This document shows positions 1-8,354 of a stretch of DNA of 64,000 nucleotides, in pieces (positions within the stretch are counted from its first letter, which is position 1; every line of letters begins with the position of its first letter). The DNA is from Mycolicibacterium goodii (lineage in GTDB: Bacteria; Actinomycetota; Actinomycetes; Mycobacteriales; Mycobacteriaceae). The stretch lies in assembly GCF_022370755.2 (NCBI RefSeq), contig NZ_CP092364.2, positions 1,054,001-1,118,000 on the forward strand, read 5' to 3'. Position numbers and translations under genes: made by a program. The notes under the pieces are model-generated. The model was not told the DNA's origin. It did not search any database and was given only the letters and a program-made list of their open reading frames with translations.

Positions 1-33
1 TGATAGTATCTTCTCGCTCACCTCGCGTACGCG

Positions 34-1479
34 GTGAGCGCGCGTCACGAGAGGCGGCACTGGTGGATTCGGCACGGACAGGTGGGTCTCATGGCTGACG
101 CTGCCGTGCTCGCGTTCGGTGACCGCGAATACACTCTTGCCGAACTCGACTCGCTCACCGGCGGCATGGCCACGGCGTTGGCTCGCCGCGGCGTCGGCCC
201 GGGCGAGCGGGTCGCGATGATGTCGTCGAACCGTCCCGAGTTCGTGGTGGCGCTGCGCGCGATCTGGCATCTCGGAGCCGCGGCGGTCCTGATCAGCCCG
301 GCCTGGAAATCCGCCGAGATCGCCCACGCCCTGAAGCTCACGCGGCCGACCCACGCGGTAGGGGATCATCCGCTGCTCGCCGAACACCTGCCGATGCTGC
401 GCCTCGACGAGCCGATCACGCCCGGTGAACATCGCGGCCACACCGACATGGTCACCCCGGATGCCGATGCGTTGTTCGTGTTCAGCTCCGGCACCACCGG
501 CATGCCGAAAGCCGTGTGCCACAGCCATGCCGGGTTCGCGGCCGCCATCGAACACTGGCGCGACGCGCTCGGGCTGACCGCGGCAGACCGTATGCAGATC
601 ATGACCCCGCCGTCGCACATCCTCGGCCTGCTCAACATCGCGATGGTGCTCGACACCGGCGCCTGGATGCGGCTGCATCCCCGGTTCGACGTCGACACCA
701 TGTTGCGCCATATCGAATCCGACCGCATCACGATCGAGATGGCCGTGGCGCCGATCGCTCTGGCACTGGCCGCGCATCCGGAGCTCGAGCGGTTCGACAT
801 GTCGTCCCTGCGGTACGTGATGTGGTGCGCGACGCCGGTCACGCGCAGCGTCGCCGAGGACATCACCGCGCGCACCGGCATCCGGTGGCTCACCGCGTAC
901 GGCACCACCGAACTACCGGTCATCGCGTGCAATCCACCGGAGGACACCAGGATCGAGACCGTCGGCAAACCGGTGTGCGGCGTGCGGGTGCGCATCGCGG
1001 ATACCGGTGAGATCGAGGTGTGTTCCCCCTCGGTCATGCGCGGCTATCTGCCCGAGAGCGCCACCGCGGGCGCGTTCAGTGACGGTTCCGGCCACGGGTG
1101 GTACCGCACCGGCGACATCGGATTCCTCGACGATGACGGATATCTGCACATCACCGACCGCGCCAAGGAGATGATCAAGGTGCGCGGTTTCCAGGTCGCG
1201 CCGGCCGAGGTCGAGGCCGTGTTGCACGCGCATCCCGCCGTGGCCGACTGCGCGGTTTTCGGTGCACCGGACGCGGCCGACGGGGAAGCCGTCGTCGCGG
1301 CCGTGGCCACATGTGCCGAGGTGTCCGCCGACGAGCTCATCGACCTGGTCTGCTCGCGGCTCGCGTCGTACAAGCGGCCGCGCCGCATCGAATTCGTAAC
1401 CGAGATACCCCGCTTGCCTTCCGGGAAGGTATTGCGACGAGTGCTGAAGGAGCGGCATGGACGTCCGTCTGACGGCTGA
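34..1479 (+). CDS. AMP-forming acyl-CoA ligase (FadD-like)
   Basis: This 481-residue protein belongs to the ANL superfamily, which adenylates a carboxylic acid and transfers it to CoA in the cytosol. Visible motifs in order are the nucleotide loop SSGTTGMPK near residue 152, YGTTE near 289, GWYRTGD near 355, DRAKEMIKVRGF near 373 and the catalytic lysine in LPSGKVLRR near the end. It heads a tight operon with two acyl-CoA dehydrogenases and a hydratase, so it probably activates the substrate that those enzymes beta-oxidise. I used the GTG at 34; an ATG at 91 preceded by AGGTGG is a credible alternative and would remove 19 residues. The acid it uses is unknown. Confidence 0.87.
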   Translation: MSARHERRHWWIRHGQVGLMADAAVLAFGDREYTLAELDSLTGGMATALARRGVGPGERVAMMSSNRPEFVVALRAIWHLGAAAVLISPAWKSAEIAHALKLTRPTHAVGDHPLLAEHLPMLRLDEPITPGEHRGHTDMVTPDADALFVFSSGTTGMPKAVCHSHAGFAAAIEHWRDALGLTAADRMQIMTPPSHILGLLNIAMVLDTGAWMRLHPRFDVDTMLRHIESDRITIEMAVAPIALALAAHPELERFDMSSLRYVMWCATPVTRSVAEDITARTGIRWLTAYGTTELPVIACNPPEDTRIETVGKPVCGVRVRIADTGEIEVCSPSVMRGYLPESATAGAFSDGSGHGWYRTGDIGFLDDDGYLHITDRAKEMIKVRGFQVAPAEVEAVLHAHPAVADCAVFGAPDAADGEAVVAAVATCAEVSADELIDLVCSRLASYKRPRRIEFVTEIPRLPSGKVLRRVLKERHGRPSDG

Positions 1480-2281
1480 ACAGCAGCAGCTGCGAGAGGC
1501 TGCTGCGAAACTGGCCGACGACCTCGGACCTGGCTCGGTCCAGGAACTCTCCGACGAGAACAGGGTCTCGCGGTTGGAGAGCACCGTGGCCGCCACCGAG
1601 TGGCGCACACTGCGATCCGACGGCGCGTCCGGGGTGGAGGTGGCGATCGTCGCCGAGGAGTTAGCTCGTGGGCTCGTCGACGTGCCGTACCTCGGGCCGA
1701 TCCTCGCCGATGACCTGGGACAGCGCCTCGGCCGTGCGGTCGCGCTGCCCGAGACGGCGGCCGCAGGCGTCGACCTCACCAACATCGCCGTGGGTGTCGC
1801 CGAGTCACCCGCCGAACTCGACGAGCTCTCCTGCGACGACGCGGCGCGCTGGCATGCTTTGGCGCTCGCCGCCACCGGCGCAGATCTGGTCGGTGCGGCG
1901 CGCGGCGCTCATGCTCTTGCCGTCGACTACGCGAAGGTGCGCGAGCAGTACGGCTCGACGATCGGCTCCTATCAGGCTGTCGCGCACATGCTGGCCGAAG
2001 GGCTCGCGCTCATCGAGGGTTCGGTCAGCGTGCTGCGCCACGCCGCGTGGGGCGTCGACGAACTCGAACCACGAGAGGCCGTCCGGGCGGGTCGCATCGC
2101 CAAGATCTACTGCGCCCGTGCGGCACGCACGGTGTGCGAGACCGCGATCCAGGTGCACGGCGGCATCGGAAACACCTGGGAATGCCTGGCTCACGTGTAC
2201 CTGCGGCGCGTGCTGACCTCGACTGAACTGTGGCCCGTGAAACTGGAGGACTTGGAGGGTTCAGATCTTGGATTTTCGTGA
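1457..2281 (+). CDS. Short acyl-CoA dehydrogenase subunit (heteromeric type)
   Basis: The 274-residue protein is about 100 residues shorter than a normal acyl-CoA dehydrogenase. The middle beta-domain is mostly missing, while the C-terminal helical domain with the QVHGGIGNTWE flavin-contact motif is kept. Known actinobacterial steroid enzymes of this shape (ChsE1/ChsE2, ChsE4/ChsE5) work only as alpha2-beta2 complexes with a full-length partner, and the next gene encodes such a partner. The ATG overlaps the ligase stop by 23 bases and its own stop overlaps the next gene by 14 bases, which suggests coupled translation. It most likely desaturates the CoA thioester made by the upstream ligase. 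Confidence 0.83.
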   Translation: MDVRLTAEQQQLREAAAKLADDLGPGSVQELSDENRVSRLESTVAATEWRTLRSDGASGVEVAIVAEELARGLVDVPYLGPILADDLGQRLGRAVALPETAAAGVDLTNIAVGVAESPAELDELSCDDAARWHALALAATGADLVGAARGAHALAVDYAKVREQYGSTIGSYQAVAHMLAEGLALIEGSVSVLRHAAWGVDELEPREAVRAGRIAKIYCARAARTVCETAIQVHGGIGNTWECLAHVYLRRVLTSTELWPVKLEDLEGSDLGFS

Positions 2282-3356
2282 TTCACCCGAGGAAGCGGCC
2301 TTCCGTGCCCGGTTACGGTCCTGGTTGGCCGAGAATGCCGCGTCGTTCAAGGCGTCCGGCGACGACTACTGGGCGCGCCAGGGGGAGTGGCACCGGGCCC
2401 TGTACGGGGCAGGGTTTTTCGGGACCTCGTGGCCCAGGGAGTTCGGCGGACAGGAATTGCCTCCCGTCTACGACGTGATCGTCGACGAGGAACTCGCGCG
2501 CGCCGGCGCGCCGCCGCGACCCAGCCTCGGCTATCTCGTCGTCGGGCTCGGCCATCACGGCAGCAAGGAACTGCAGCAGCGGTTTCTGCCAGGCATGATC
2601 AACGGCACCGAGCGGTGGTGCCAGGGCTTCTCGGAACCGGGTGCCGGGTCCGACCTGGCGTCCCTGACCACCACGGCCACCCGTGACGGTGACATCTACC
2701 TCATCAACGGTCACAAGATCTGGACCAGCTACTCCGATGTGGCCGACTGGTGCCTGTTGCTGGCGCGCACCGACAAGGATGTGCCACGCCACAAAGGCAT
2801 CTCGGCATTCATCGTGTCGATGCACCAGGACGGCATCGAGCAACGTCCACTCAAGATGATCAACGGTGTCACCACCGAATTCGGCCAGGTGACCTTCGAC
2901 AACGCGGTGGTGCCCGCGTCGCAGATGGTCGGCGCACCGGGCGAGGGTTGGGCCTTGGCGATGACCGTCGTCAGCCACGAACGCGAACCCTCCACGCTGG
3001 GGTACTCGGCGCGGTACGGAAAATTGGTGCGCGAGATGGCATCTCGCGTCGAGGGACGCGCACCCGAGGAGCTGGCCTGGGCCGCGGTACAGTCCGAGAT
3101 GCTGCGGCTGCATGTGCGTCGCAGGCTCTCCGAGCAGCTCGACGGTCTCAAACACGGGCCGCAGGGCTCACTCGACAAACTGCTCATGACGTGGGTCGAA
3201 CAGTCGGTCGGGCATGCCGCGCTCGCGGTCAGCGGGACGTCGGATCCCGAACTGCTCAGTGCCTACCTGTACAGCCGCGCCCAGAGCGTCATGGGTGGCA
3301 CGTCGCAGATCCAGAAGAACATCATCGCTTCACGCATCCTCGGGTTGGGGGTTTGA
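2268..3356 (+). CDS. Acyl-CoA dehydrogenase, partner of the short subunit
   Basis: The 362-residue protein has the usual three-domain acyl-CoA dehydrogenase layout, with the flavin/substrate motif CQGFSEPGAGSDLASL near residue 120 and the C-terminal MGGTSQIQKNIIASRILG. In most family members the last motif reads GTSEIQ, with a Glu that can be the catalytic base; here it is Gln. The start is a TTG inside the previous gene. Together with the short subunit it probably forms a heterotetramer that makes an alpha,beta-unsaturated CoA ester for the following hydratase. The substrate is unknown, but CoA esters of steroid or terpenoid side chains are usual for this split arrangement. Confidence 0.87.
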   Translation: MDFRDSPEEAAFRARLRSWLAENAASFKASGDDYWARQGEWHRALYGAGFFGTSWPREFGGQELPPVYDVIVDEELARAGAPPRPSLGYLVVGLGHHGSKELQQRFLPGMINGTERWCQGFSEPGAGSDLASLTTTATRDGDIYLINGHKIWTSYSDVADWCLLLARTDKDVPRHKGISAFIVSMHQDGIEQRPLKMINGVTTEFGQVTFDNAVVPASQMVGAPGEGWALAMTVVSHEREPSTLGYSARYGKLVREMASRVEGRAPEELAWAAVQSEMLRLHVRRRLSEQLDGLKHGPQGSLDKLLMTWVEQSVGHAALAVSGTSDPELLSAYLYSRAQSVMGGTSQIQKNIIASRILGLGV

Positions 3357-3359
3357 CGA

Positions 3360-4127
3360 ATGTACGGAATGCCAGACGAAATCGACGTCCGCGCGGAAGG
3401 CGACATCCGCGTCATCACCCTCAACCGGCCGGATGCGCTCAACGCCGTCAACGATTCGCTGCACGAGGGCCTGGCGCACCTGTGGACCCGTCTGTCGGAG
3501 GATTACGATGCCCGCGCCGCGGTGATCACCGGTGCGGGCCGCGCGTTCTCGGCGGGCGGCGATTTCGCGTACCTGCAGGAACTCGGCGAGAACCCCAAAC
3601 TGCGCGCCAAGACCATCCTGCACGGGCGCGAGATCGTGCTGGGGATGACGCGGTGCCGTGTGCCGGTGGTGGCGGCCGTCAATGGTCCCGCGGTCGGACT
3701 GGGTTGCAGCCTGGTGGCGTTGAGCGACATCGTGTACATCGCGCCGGAGGCGTACCTGGCCGATCCGCACGTGCAGGTGGGGCTCGTCGCGGCGGACGGC
3801 GGGCCCATCACGTGGCCGCTGCACATCAGCCTGCTGCTGGCCAAGGAGTACGCGCTGACCGGTGCACGCATCCCCGCACAGCGGGCCGTGGAACTCGGTC
3901 TGGCCAACCACCTCTCGGACGATCCGGTCGCCGAGGCGATCGAGGCCGCCAACAATATGGCCAAGCTGCCCCGGCAGTCCCTCGAAGCCACCAAGCGCCT
4001 GCTCAATCTCCACATGGAACAGGCCGTGCTCGCGACCCTGGACTACGGCAACACCGCCGAGGAACAGTCGTTCCGCACCGAGGATTTCAAGGCCATCGTC
4101 GCGGGCCTCAACGCCCGTAAGAACTAG
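3360..4127 (+). CDS. Enoyl-CoA hydratase/isomerase family protein
   Basis: A 255-residue crotonase-fold protein. It has the LNRPDALNAVN N-terminal signature, the first oxyanion-hole strand GRAFSAGGDF near residue 60 and the second one GPAVGLGCSL near residue 107. It would hydrate, isomerise or otherwise process the enoyl-CoA produced by the two preceding dehydrogenase subunits. The gene starts 3 bases after the dehydrogenase stop and ends the operon; a hairpin follows 12 bases downstream. The position usually holding the second catalytic Glu reads VAADGGP, so the exact crotonase reaction is uncertain. Confidence 0.87.
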   Translation: MYGMPDEIDVRAEGDIRVITLNRPDALNAVNDSLHEGLAHLWTRLSEDYDARAAVITGAGRAFSAGGDFAYLQELGENPKLRAKTILHGREIVLGMTRCRVPVVAAVNGPAVGLGCSLVALSDIVYIAPEAYLADPHVQVGLVAADGGPITWPLHISLLLAKEYALTGARIPAQRAVELGLANHLSDDPVAEAIEAANNMAKLPRQSLEATKRLLNLHMEQAVLATLDYGNTAEEQSFRTEDFKAIVAGLNARKN

Positions 4128-4138
4128 CGTTTCTCGCG

Positions 4139-4196
4139 CGAGCAGACGCAAAAATGCCCTTTTTCCACGCAGATTGGGCAGTTTTGCGTCTGCTCG
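4139..4196. terminator. Bidirectional hairpin between convergent operons
   Basis: Two 21-base arms, 4139-4159 and 4176-4196, are reverse complements at 20 of 21 positions with a 16-base loop. The outer 15 bases (CGAGCAGACGCAAAA) pair perfectly. The stem lies exactly between convergent stops at 4127 and 4200, so it can stop transcription from both sides. There is an A/T tract in the inner stem rather than a classical T-run outside it. The core looks like a dispersed mycobacterial palindrome, but that is from memory. Confidence 0.7.
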
Positions 4197-4199
4197 ACG

Positions 4200-4904
4200 T
4201 CAGAAGGTGAGCGCCTCGGGCGGCTCGACCATCTCGGGCGGGATCTTGAGCCCGCCACCACCGGCCCGCCAGCCCTCGGTGAGCACGACGCGCGAGGGGC
4301 TCAGGCAGTTGACCGCGATGTTGTCGTCACGCAGATCGGCCGCGAGGCCGAGGTAGAGCCGTTCGGTGGCGGCCTTGGAGACCCAGTACGCGTTGGCGCC
4401 GTGTTCGACCAGGTCGACGCCGGTGGTGGTGATCGCGATGAGTGATCCGGCGCCGCGCGTCCGTACATGGGGGATGACCTCTTTGGTCACCAGGAACACC
4501 CCGGTGAGGTTGACGTCGAGGCACAGTTGCCAACGTTTGAGCGGGGTGTTCTCGACGGGGCCGAGCCACAGCACACCGGCGTTGGCGACGAGGATGTCGA
4601 TGCCGCCGAGTTCGTAAACGGTTTGTGCGACAGCATGTTCGACGGATTTCTCGTCGGTGACGTCACATACCACCGGAAGGGCGTGCCCGCCGCTGTTGGT
4701 GATGGCCGCCGCCACCGAGACGATCGTGCCGGGTAGCTTGCCCGGATGCTCGGACCGGGCCGCGACCGCGACGGCCGCCCCCTCGGCCGCCAGAGCGGCC
4801 GCGACGGTGGCGCCGATGCCTCGGCTGGCGCCCGCGACGAACGCGACCTTCCCGGCGAGGCTGCCGGGTATTGGCGGTGTCGGCGTTTCGCGCACGTTCG
4901 TCAT
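4200..4904 (-). CDS. Short-chain dehydrogenase/reductase
   Basis: A 234-residue Rossmann-fold oxidoreductase. It shows the cofactor loop GASRGIG near residue 25, NAG near 108 and the catalytic pair YWVSK near 172. The residue usually a serine on the preceding strand lies in IAITTTG, so a threonine appears to stand in for it. The protein is a little short: it ends soon after the substrate loop and lacks the usual C-terminal DGG strand. It follows another SDR gene on the same strand after 84 bases. It probably interconverts an alcohol and a ketone in the local pathway; I cannot tell which. Confidence 0.82.
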   Translation of the reverse strand: MTNVRETPTPPIPGSLAGKVAFVAGASRGIGATVAAALAAEGAAVAVAARSEHPGKLPGTIVSVAAAITNSGGHALPVVCDVTDEKSVEHAVAQTVYELGGIDILVANAGVLWLGPVENTPLKRWQLCLDVNLTGVFLVTKEVIPHVRTRGAGSLIAITTTGVDLVEHGANAYWVSKAATERLYLGLAADLRDDNIAVNCLSPSRVVLTEGWRAGGGGLKIPPEMVEPPEALTF

Positions 4905-4988
4905 GCGCCGAACGTGCGTGGAGTGCTGCGTGTGGGCGGCGTGTCGGCAGGCAGACGCGCACGCTCGCGGTGCAAGAGGGTCACTTGG

Positions 4989-5753
4989 TCACTTGGGTGG
5001 GAAGCGGAGCGCGCCGTCGAGGCGGATGACCTCGCCGTTGAGGTAGTCGTTCTCGATGATGCTCTGTGCCAGTTGGGCGTACTCGGTCGAGCGGCCCATG
5101 CGCTTGGGGAACGGTATCTGCGGGCCCCAGTACTGCTCGAGCTGATCGGCGGCCTGCCCGTAGGCGGGGGTGTTGATGGTGCCGGGCGCGATCGTGACGA
5201 CGCGGATGCCGAGTGGCGACAGGTCACGTGCGGCGACGAGCGTCATGCCCAGGACGCCGCCCTTCGCCGCCGAGTACGGCAGCTGTCCGATCTGGCCCTC
5301 GTAGCCGGCGATCGATGCGGTGTTGACGATGACGCCGCGGCCGCCCTCTTCGAGCGGTTCGGTCCTGGCCATGGCGGCCGCCGACAGGCGCATGACGTTG
5401 AATACCGCGGTGAGGTAGAACTCGATGGTCTTCTTGAACCCGTCGAGGCCCAGCGGGGAGCTGTCCTTGCTCACCAGGCGGCCACCGCTGGCGGGACCGC
5501 CGTGGGTGTCCACCGAGATGCGCAGCGGCCCGAGCGATTCCGCCTCGGCGATCGCGGCGAGCACGGACTCCTCCGAGGTCGCATCGGTGCGCACGTAGCG
5601 GATGCCGAGCTCTTTCTGGAGCGCCGCGCCCTTGTCGTCGACCACATCGGCGACGACGACCTTGGCGCCCGCACCGTGCAACCGGCGGACGGTCGCCTCA
5701 CCGAGGCCACCTGCGCCGCCGACGACGAGTGCGGACGTACCGGCGATCTCCAT
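4989..5753 (-). CDS. SDR, 3-hydroxyacyl-CoA dehydrogenase type 2-like
   Basis: With the start at 5753 the protein has 254 residues. That ATG is preceded by a perfect AAGGAGG site; an in-frame upstream start at 5798 would read through the operator and is rejected. Motifs are GGAGGLGE near residue 12, NTASIAGYEGQ near 145 and the catalytic PYSAAKGG near 161. The overall pattern resembles the HSD17B10 group, which oxidises 3-hydroxyacyl-CoAs and some hydroxysteroids with NAD. The usual NNAG element is replaced by DTHGGPA. Its promoter region contains palindrome copy A and is shared with the divergent MeaB-like gene. Confidence 0.84.
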   Translation of the reverse strand: MEIAGTSALVVGGAGGLGEATVRRLHGAGAKVVVADVVDDKGAALQKELGIRYVRTDATSEESVLAAIAEAESLGPLRISVDTHGGPASGGRLVSKDSSPLGLDGFKKTIEFYLTAVFNVMRLSAAAMARTEPLEEGGRGVIVNTASIAGYEGQIGQLPYSAAKGGVLGMTLVAARDLSPLGIRVVTIAPGTINTPAYGQAADQLEQYWGPQIPFPKRMGRSTEYAQLAQSIIENDYLNGEVIRLDGALRFPPK

Positions 5754-5786
5754 GGATTCCTCCTTGCAACTATCCCTCTCAACTGG

Positions 5787-5803
5787 CGAGAATAGCATTC
5801 TCG
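5787..5803. promoter_or_regulatory. Regulon palindrome A (divergent promoter)
   Basis: CGAGAAT-AGC-ATTCTCG, a perfect 7-3-7 inverted repeat, lies between the divergent SDR (start 5753) and MeaB-like gene (start 5828). TAGCAT at 5793-5798 inside it could serve as the -10 element for the plus-strand gene. The same motif recurs upstream of other operons in this window, so I read it as a repressor-binding site. Confidence 0.7.
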
Positions 5804-5827
5804 TAAACGGTGAACCAGGGAGAAAGA

Positions 5828-6712
5828 ATGCCCGACGGCGTCGTCGATGTACCCGCGCTCATGACCGCGGCCAGGGGCGGATCGATGCGCGCGGTGGGAC
5901 GGCTGCTGACACTGGTCGAAAGTGACCGTCGCGGTGAGGTTCTCGCACTGCTGGGGCCGACGTCGCCGCGCGTCATCGGTGTGACGGGGCCACCGGGTGC
6001 GGGGAAGTCGACGACGGTCGGCGCGATGGTGGGCGCGTACCGCGAGCGCGGCCTGCGGGTCGCGGTCCTCGCGGTCGACCCGTCGTCGCCGTACAGCGGC
6101 GGTGCCCTGCTCGGGGATCGTATCCGCATGGCCGCCCACATCAACGACCCCGACGTGCTGATCCGTTCGATGGCCGCGCGCGGTCATCTCGGCGGACTGG
6201 CCGCCGCGGTGCCCGCGGCGATCCGTCTGCTCGCGGCGCTGGCCTACGACCTGATCGTATTGGAGACCGTCGGGGTGGGGCAGTCCGAGATCGAGATCGC
6301 CGCGATCGCCGATCCCACGGTGGTGATCCTCAATCCCGGTGCGGGGGACGCCGTGCAGGCGGCCAAGGCCGGTGTGCTCGAGGTCGCCGATCTGGTGGTG
6401 GTGAACAAGGCCGACCGTGACGGCGCCGATCAGACCGTCCGCGACCTGTGCACCGAGACCGACGTCCCGGTGCTCAAACTGGTTGCGGCACAAGGTGAGG
6501 GGCTGCCGGAGCTCATCGGGGCCATCGAGGCGCACCATCGGGCCGACACGCCTGAGCGGCGCAGCGCTCGGGCCCGCACCCAGATCCTGTCGCTCGCGCA
6601 GACCCTGCTGCGCGCCCACCCCGACCTCGACCGGTTGTCCGCGGCGGTCGCCGACGGCACGAGCGACCCTTACACCGCGGCCGAGCAGCTGATCGCCGGA
6701 TCAGTCGGCTGA
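5828..6712 (+). CDS. meaB: MeaB/ArgK-type G3E GTPase
   Basis: The 294-residue protein has the Walker A loop TGPPGAGKST near residue 53, the VDPSSPYSGGALLGDRIRM segment typical of MeaB near 84, an ETVGVGQSE switch near 145 and the VNKAD base-recognition motif near 190. MeaB proteins load and protect B12-dependent acyl-CoA mutases such as methylmalonyl-CoA mutase. No mutase gene is present in this window, which is unusual. The start is the ATG with GGGAGA upstream; a GTG 18 bases earlier is possible. Its 3' end overlaps the convergent flavoprotein gene by 12 bases. Palindrome A covers its promoter. Confidence 0.87.
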   Translation: MPDGVVDVPALMTAARGGSMRAVGRLLTLVESDRRGEVLALLGPTSPRVIGVTGPPGAGKSTTVGAMVGAYRERGLRVAVLAVDPSSPYSGGALLGDRIRMAAHINDPDVLIRSMAARGHLGGLAAAVPAAIRLLAALAYDLIVLETVGVGQSEIEIAAIADPTVVILNPGAGDAVQAAKAGVLEVADLVVVNKADRDGADQTVRDLCTETDVPVLKLVAAQGEGLPELIGAIEAHHRADTPERRSARARTQILSLAQTLLRAHPDLDRLSAAVADGTSDPYTAAEQLIAGSVG

Positions 6713-8332
6713 CTTGCCCGTGGCCGCGGCGTATCCGCTGCGATAACCGAACACCAGCGCCGGGCCCAGCGTGCCACCCGCACCGCCGTAAGCCTTGCCG
6801 GTCACCCCTGCCATGGCGTTGCCCGCGGCGTACAGGCCGGGGATCACCGAACCGTTGACATGCAGCACGCGTCCGTCGCGGTCGGTGCGCGGGCCGCCCT
6901 TGGTGCCCATCGCGCCGATCGTGACCGGCACCGCGTAATACGGGGCGGTGTCGACCGGGCCGAGGGTCTGCCGAGCCGGGGTGTCGGCTGTCGTGTCACC
7001 CCAGTACCCGTCGTAGGCGCTGATGCCGCGGCCGAAGTCGGGGTCGACGGGGTCGGCGTCGCGGCCGACGTTGTCGTTCCAGCGGCGCAGCGTGGCCGAC
7101 AGTCCCGCGGCATCGATGCCGGTCTTGGCGCTCAACTCGTCGAGATCCGCCGACTCGCAGAACCAGTCCGGGGCCGGCCCGCCGGGTTCGACACCGAGGA
7201 ACCCGTAAAGCCGCAGGTGAACCGAGTCGAACACGATCCAGGCCGGGTCGTTGGCGTAGCCGGCCTTGGGGTCGAGGTATTGGAAAGGGCCTGCCATCGA
7301 GTTGTATTCGCCTGCCTCGTTGACGAACCGCCTGCCGGCGCGGTTGACGATGATGCTGCGGGGCCGGGTGCGTTCGAGTCGCACGCTGCGGCTGCGGGGA
7401 CGCCCGTCGATCCGGTCGCCCGGGATCCGGACCACCGGAACCCACCACGCCTCACCCATGTTCGCGAGGTCGGCGCCGTGGGCCATCGCCATGCGCAGCC
7501 CGTCGCCGGTGTTGTTCGGCGGGGACACCGGGCCGTGCATGGGTCCGCGCAGGAAGGCCTCGACGAGGGTGGCGTCCCACTCGAACCCGCCGGTGGCCAG
7601 GACGACGCCACCGCGGGCGCGCACCCGGACATCGGTGCCGTCGAGGCGGATCCGAACACCGGTGATGCCGTCGGCCGATCCGAGCAGCTCGACCGCACGT
7701 GCCGAGGTGACCGGTTCGATGTTGCGGTCGAGCAGTCCCCGCAGCAGCCCCGCGATCAATGCGGTGCCCGCGACGCACAGATCGGCGTTCGGGTCGTCGT
7801 ACGCGGCGTGGATGCGGGCTCGGGTCTCGGCGTCGATGCCGACATTGCTGAAATCTGCTGGAAAGGCGGTGATCCGGTCGCACCATCCGCCGAGGCGCGC
7901 CAGGTCGATCGGACCTGCGGACAGTGACCGCCCGCCGCCGGGGCGTCCGCCGGGCAGTTCGGGTTTGTAGTCGGGAAAGCCGTCGGCGACGGTGAATCGG
8001 AGTTCACTGTGGGCCTCGACGAAATCGAGCATGGCCGGGCCGGTGCGCACGAACGTCTCGACGAGTTCGGTGTCCAGGTAGCCGAGCGACTGGGCCTGCA
8101 GGTAGGCGAGCGCGTCTTCGACCGGGAGTGGTTCGTCGGCCCGGTCGTGGGCCGGGATCCACACGATGCCACCGGACACGGCCGTCGTGCCTCCGACCGT
8201 GAGGGCCTTCTCGTACACCGCGACCGAGGCGCCGTTCGCCGCGGCCGTGAGCGCGGCGGTCAGTCCGGCACCTCCGCTGCCCAGCACCACGACGTCGACC
8301 TCGTCGTCGTAAGGGTCTTCCCAATCACTCAT
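6701..8332 (-). CDS. KstD-like FAD-dependent dehydrogenase
   Basis: The 543-residue flavoprotein belongs to the fumarate reductase/3-ketosteroid delta1-dehydrogenase group. It has the FAD-binding VVVLGSGGAGLTAAL near residue 14, EKALTVGGTTAVSGG near 41, ATGGFEWD near 247 and the C-terminal APYYAVPVTIGAMGTKGG and AGNAMAGVTGKAYGGAGGTLGPA near 500. The PYYA tyrosine and the nearby glycine correspond to active-site elements of 3-ketosteroid dehydrogenases. It probably introduces a double bond next to a ketone in a ring. It follows the IclR gene in the same direction and shares that promoter. Confidence 0.83.
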   Translation of the reverse strand: MSDWEDPYDDEVDVVVLGSGGAGLTAALTAAANGASVAVYEKALTVGGTTAVSGGIVWIPAHDRADEPLPVEDALAYLQAQSLGYLDTELVETFVRTGPAMLDFVEAHSELRFTVADGFPDYKPELPGGRPGGGRSLSAGPIDLARLGGWCDRITAFPADFSNVGIDAETRARIHAAYDDPNADLCVAGTALIAGLLRGLLDRNIEPVTSARAVELLGSADGITGVRIRLDGTDVRVRARGGVVLATGGFEWDATLVEAFLRGPMHGPVSPPNNTGDGLRMAMAHGADLANMGEAWWVPVVRIPGDRIDGRPRSRSVRLERTRPRSIIVNRAGRRFVNEAGEYNSMAGPFQYLDPKAGYANDPAWIVFDSVHLRLYGFLGVEPGGPAPDWFCESADLDELSAKTGIDAAGLSATLRRWNDNVGRDADPVDPDFGRGISAYDGYWGDTTADTPARQTLGPVDTAPYYAVPVTIGAMGTKGGPRTDRDGRVLHVNGSVIPGLYAAGNAMAGVTGKAYGGAGGTLGPALVFGYRSGYAAATGKSAD

Positions 8333-8354
8333 GTGCCCATAGCCTTTCGTGCCT

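Noticed and set aside
1..17. A possible regulon palindrome at the left edge (TTCTCG with TAGTAT).
   Set aside because: Only the right half and a -10-like TAGTAT are visible; the left arm does not match GAGAAT at the correct spacing and the window edge cuts the region.
2750..4120. Long open frames on both strands in other frames of real genes, for example 2750-4120 and 10070-11818.
   Set aside because: They are typical of high-GC DNA, show Arg/Ala/Gly-biased composition without motifs and overlap clear enzymes.
5754..5798. An upstream start for the SDR at 4989-5753, adding 15 residues.
   Set aside because: It would code through palindrome A, while the internal ATG has a perfect AAGGAGG at the correct distance.
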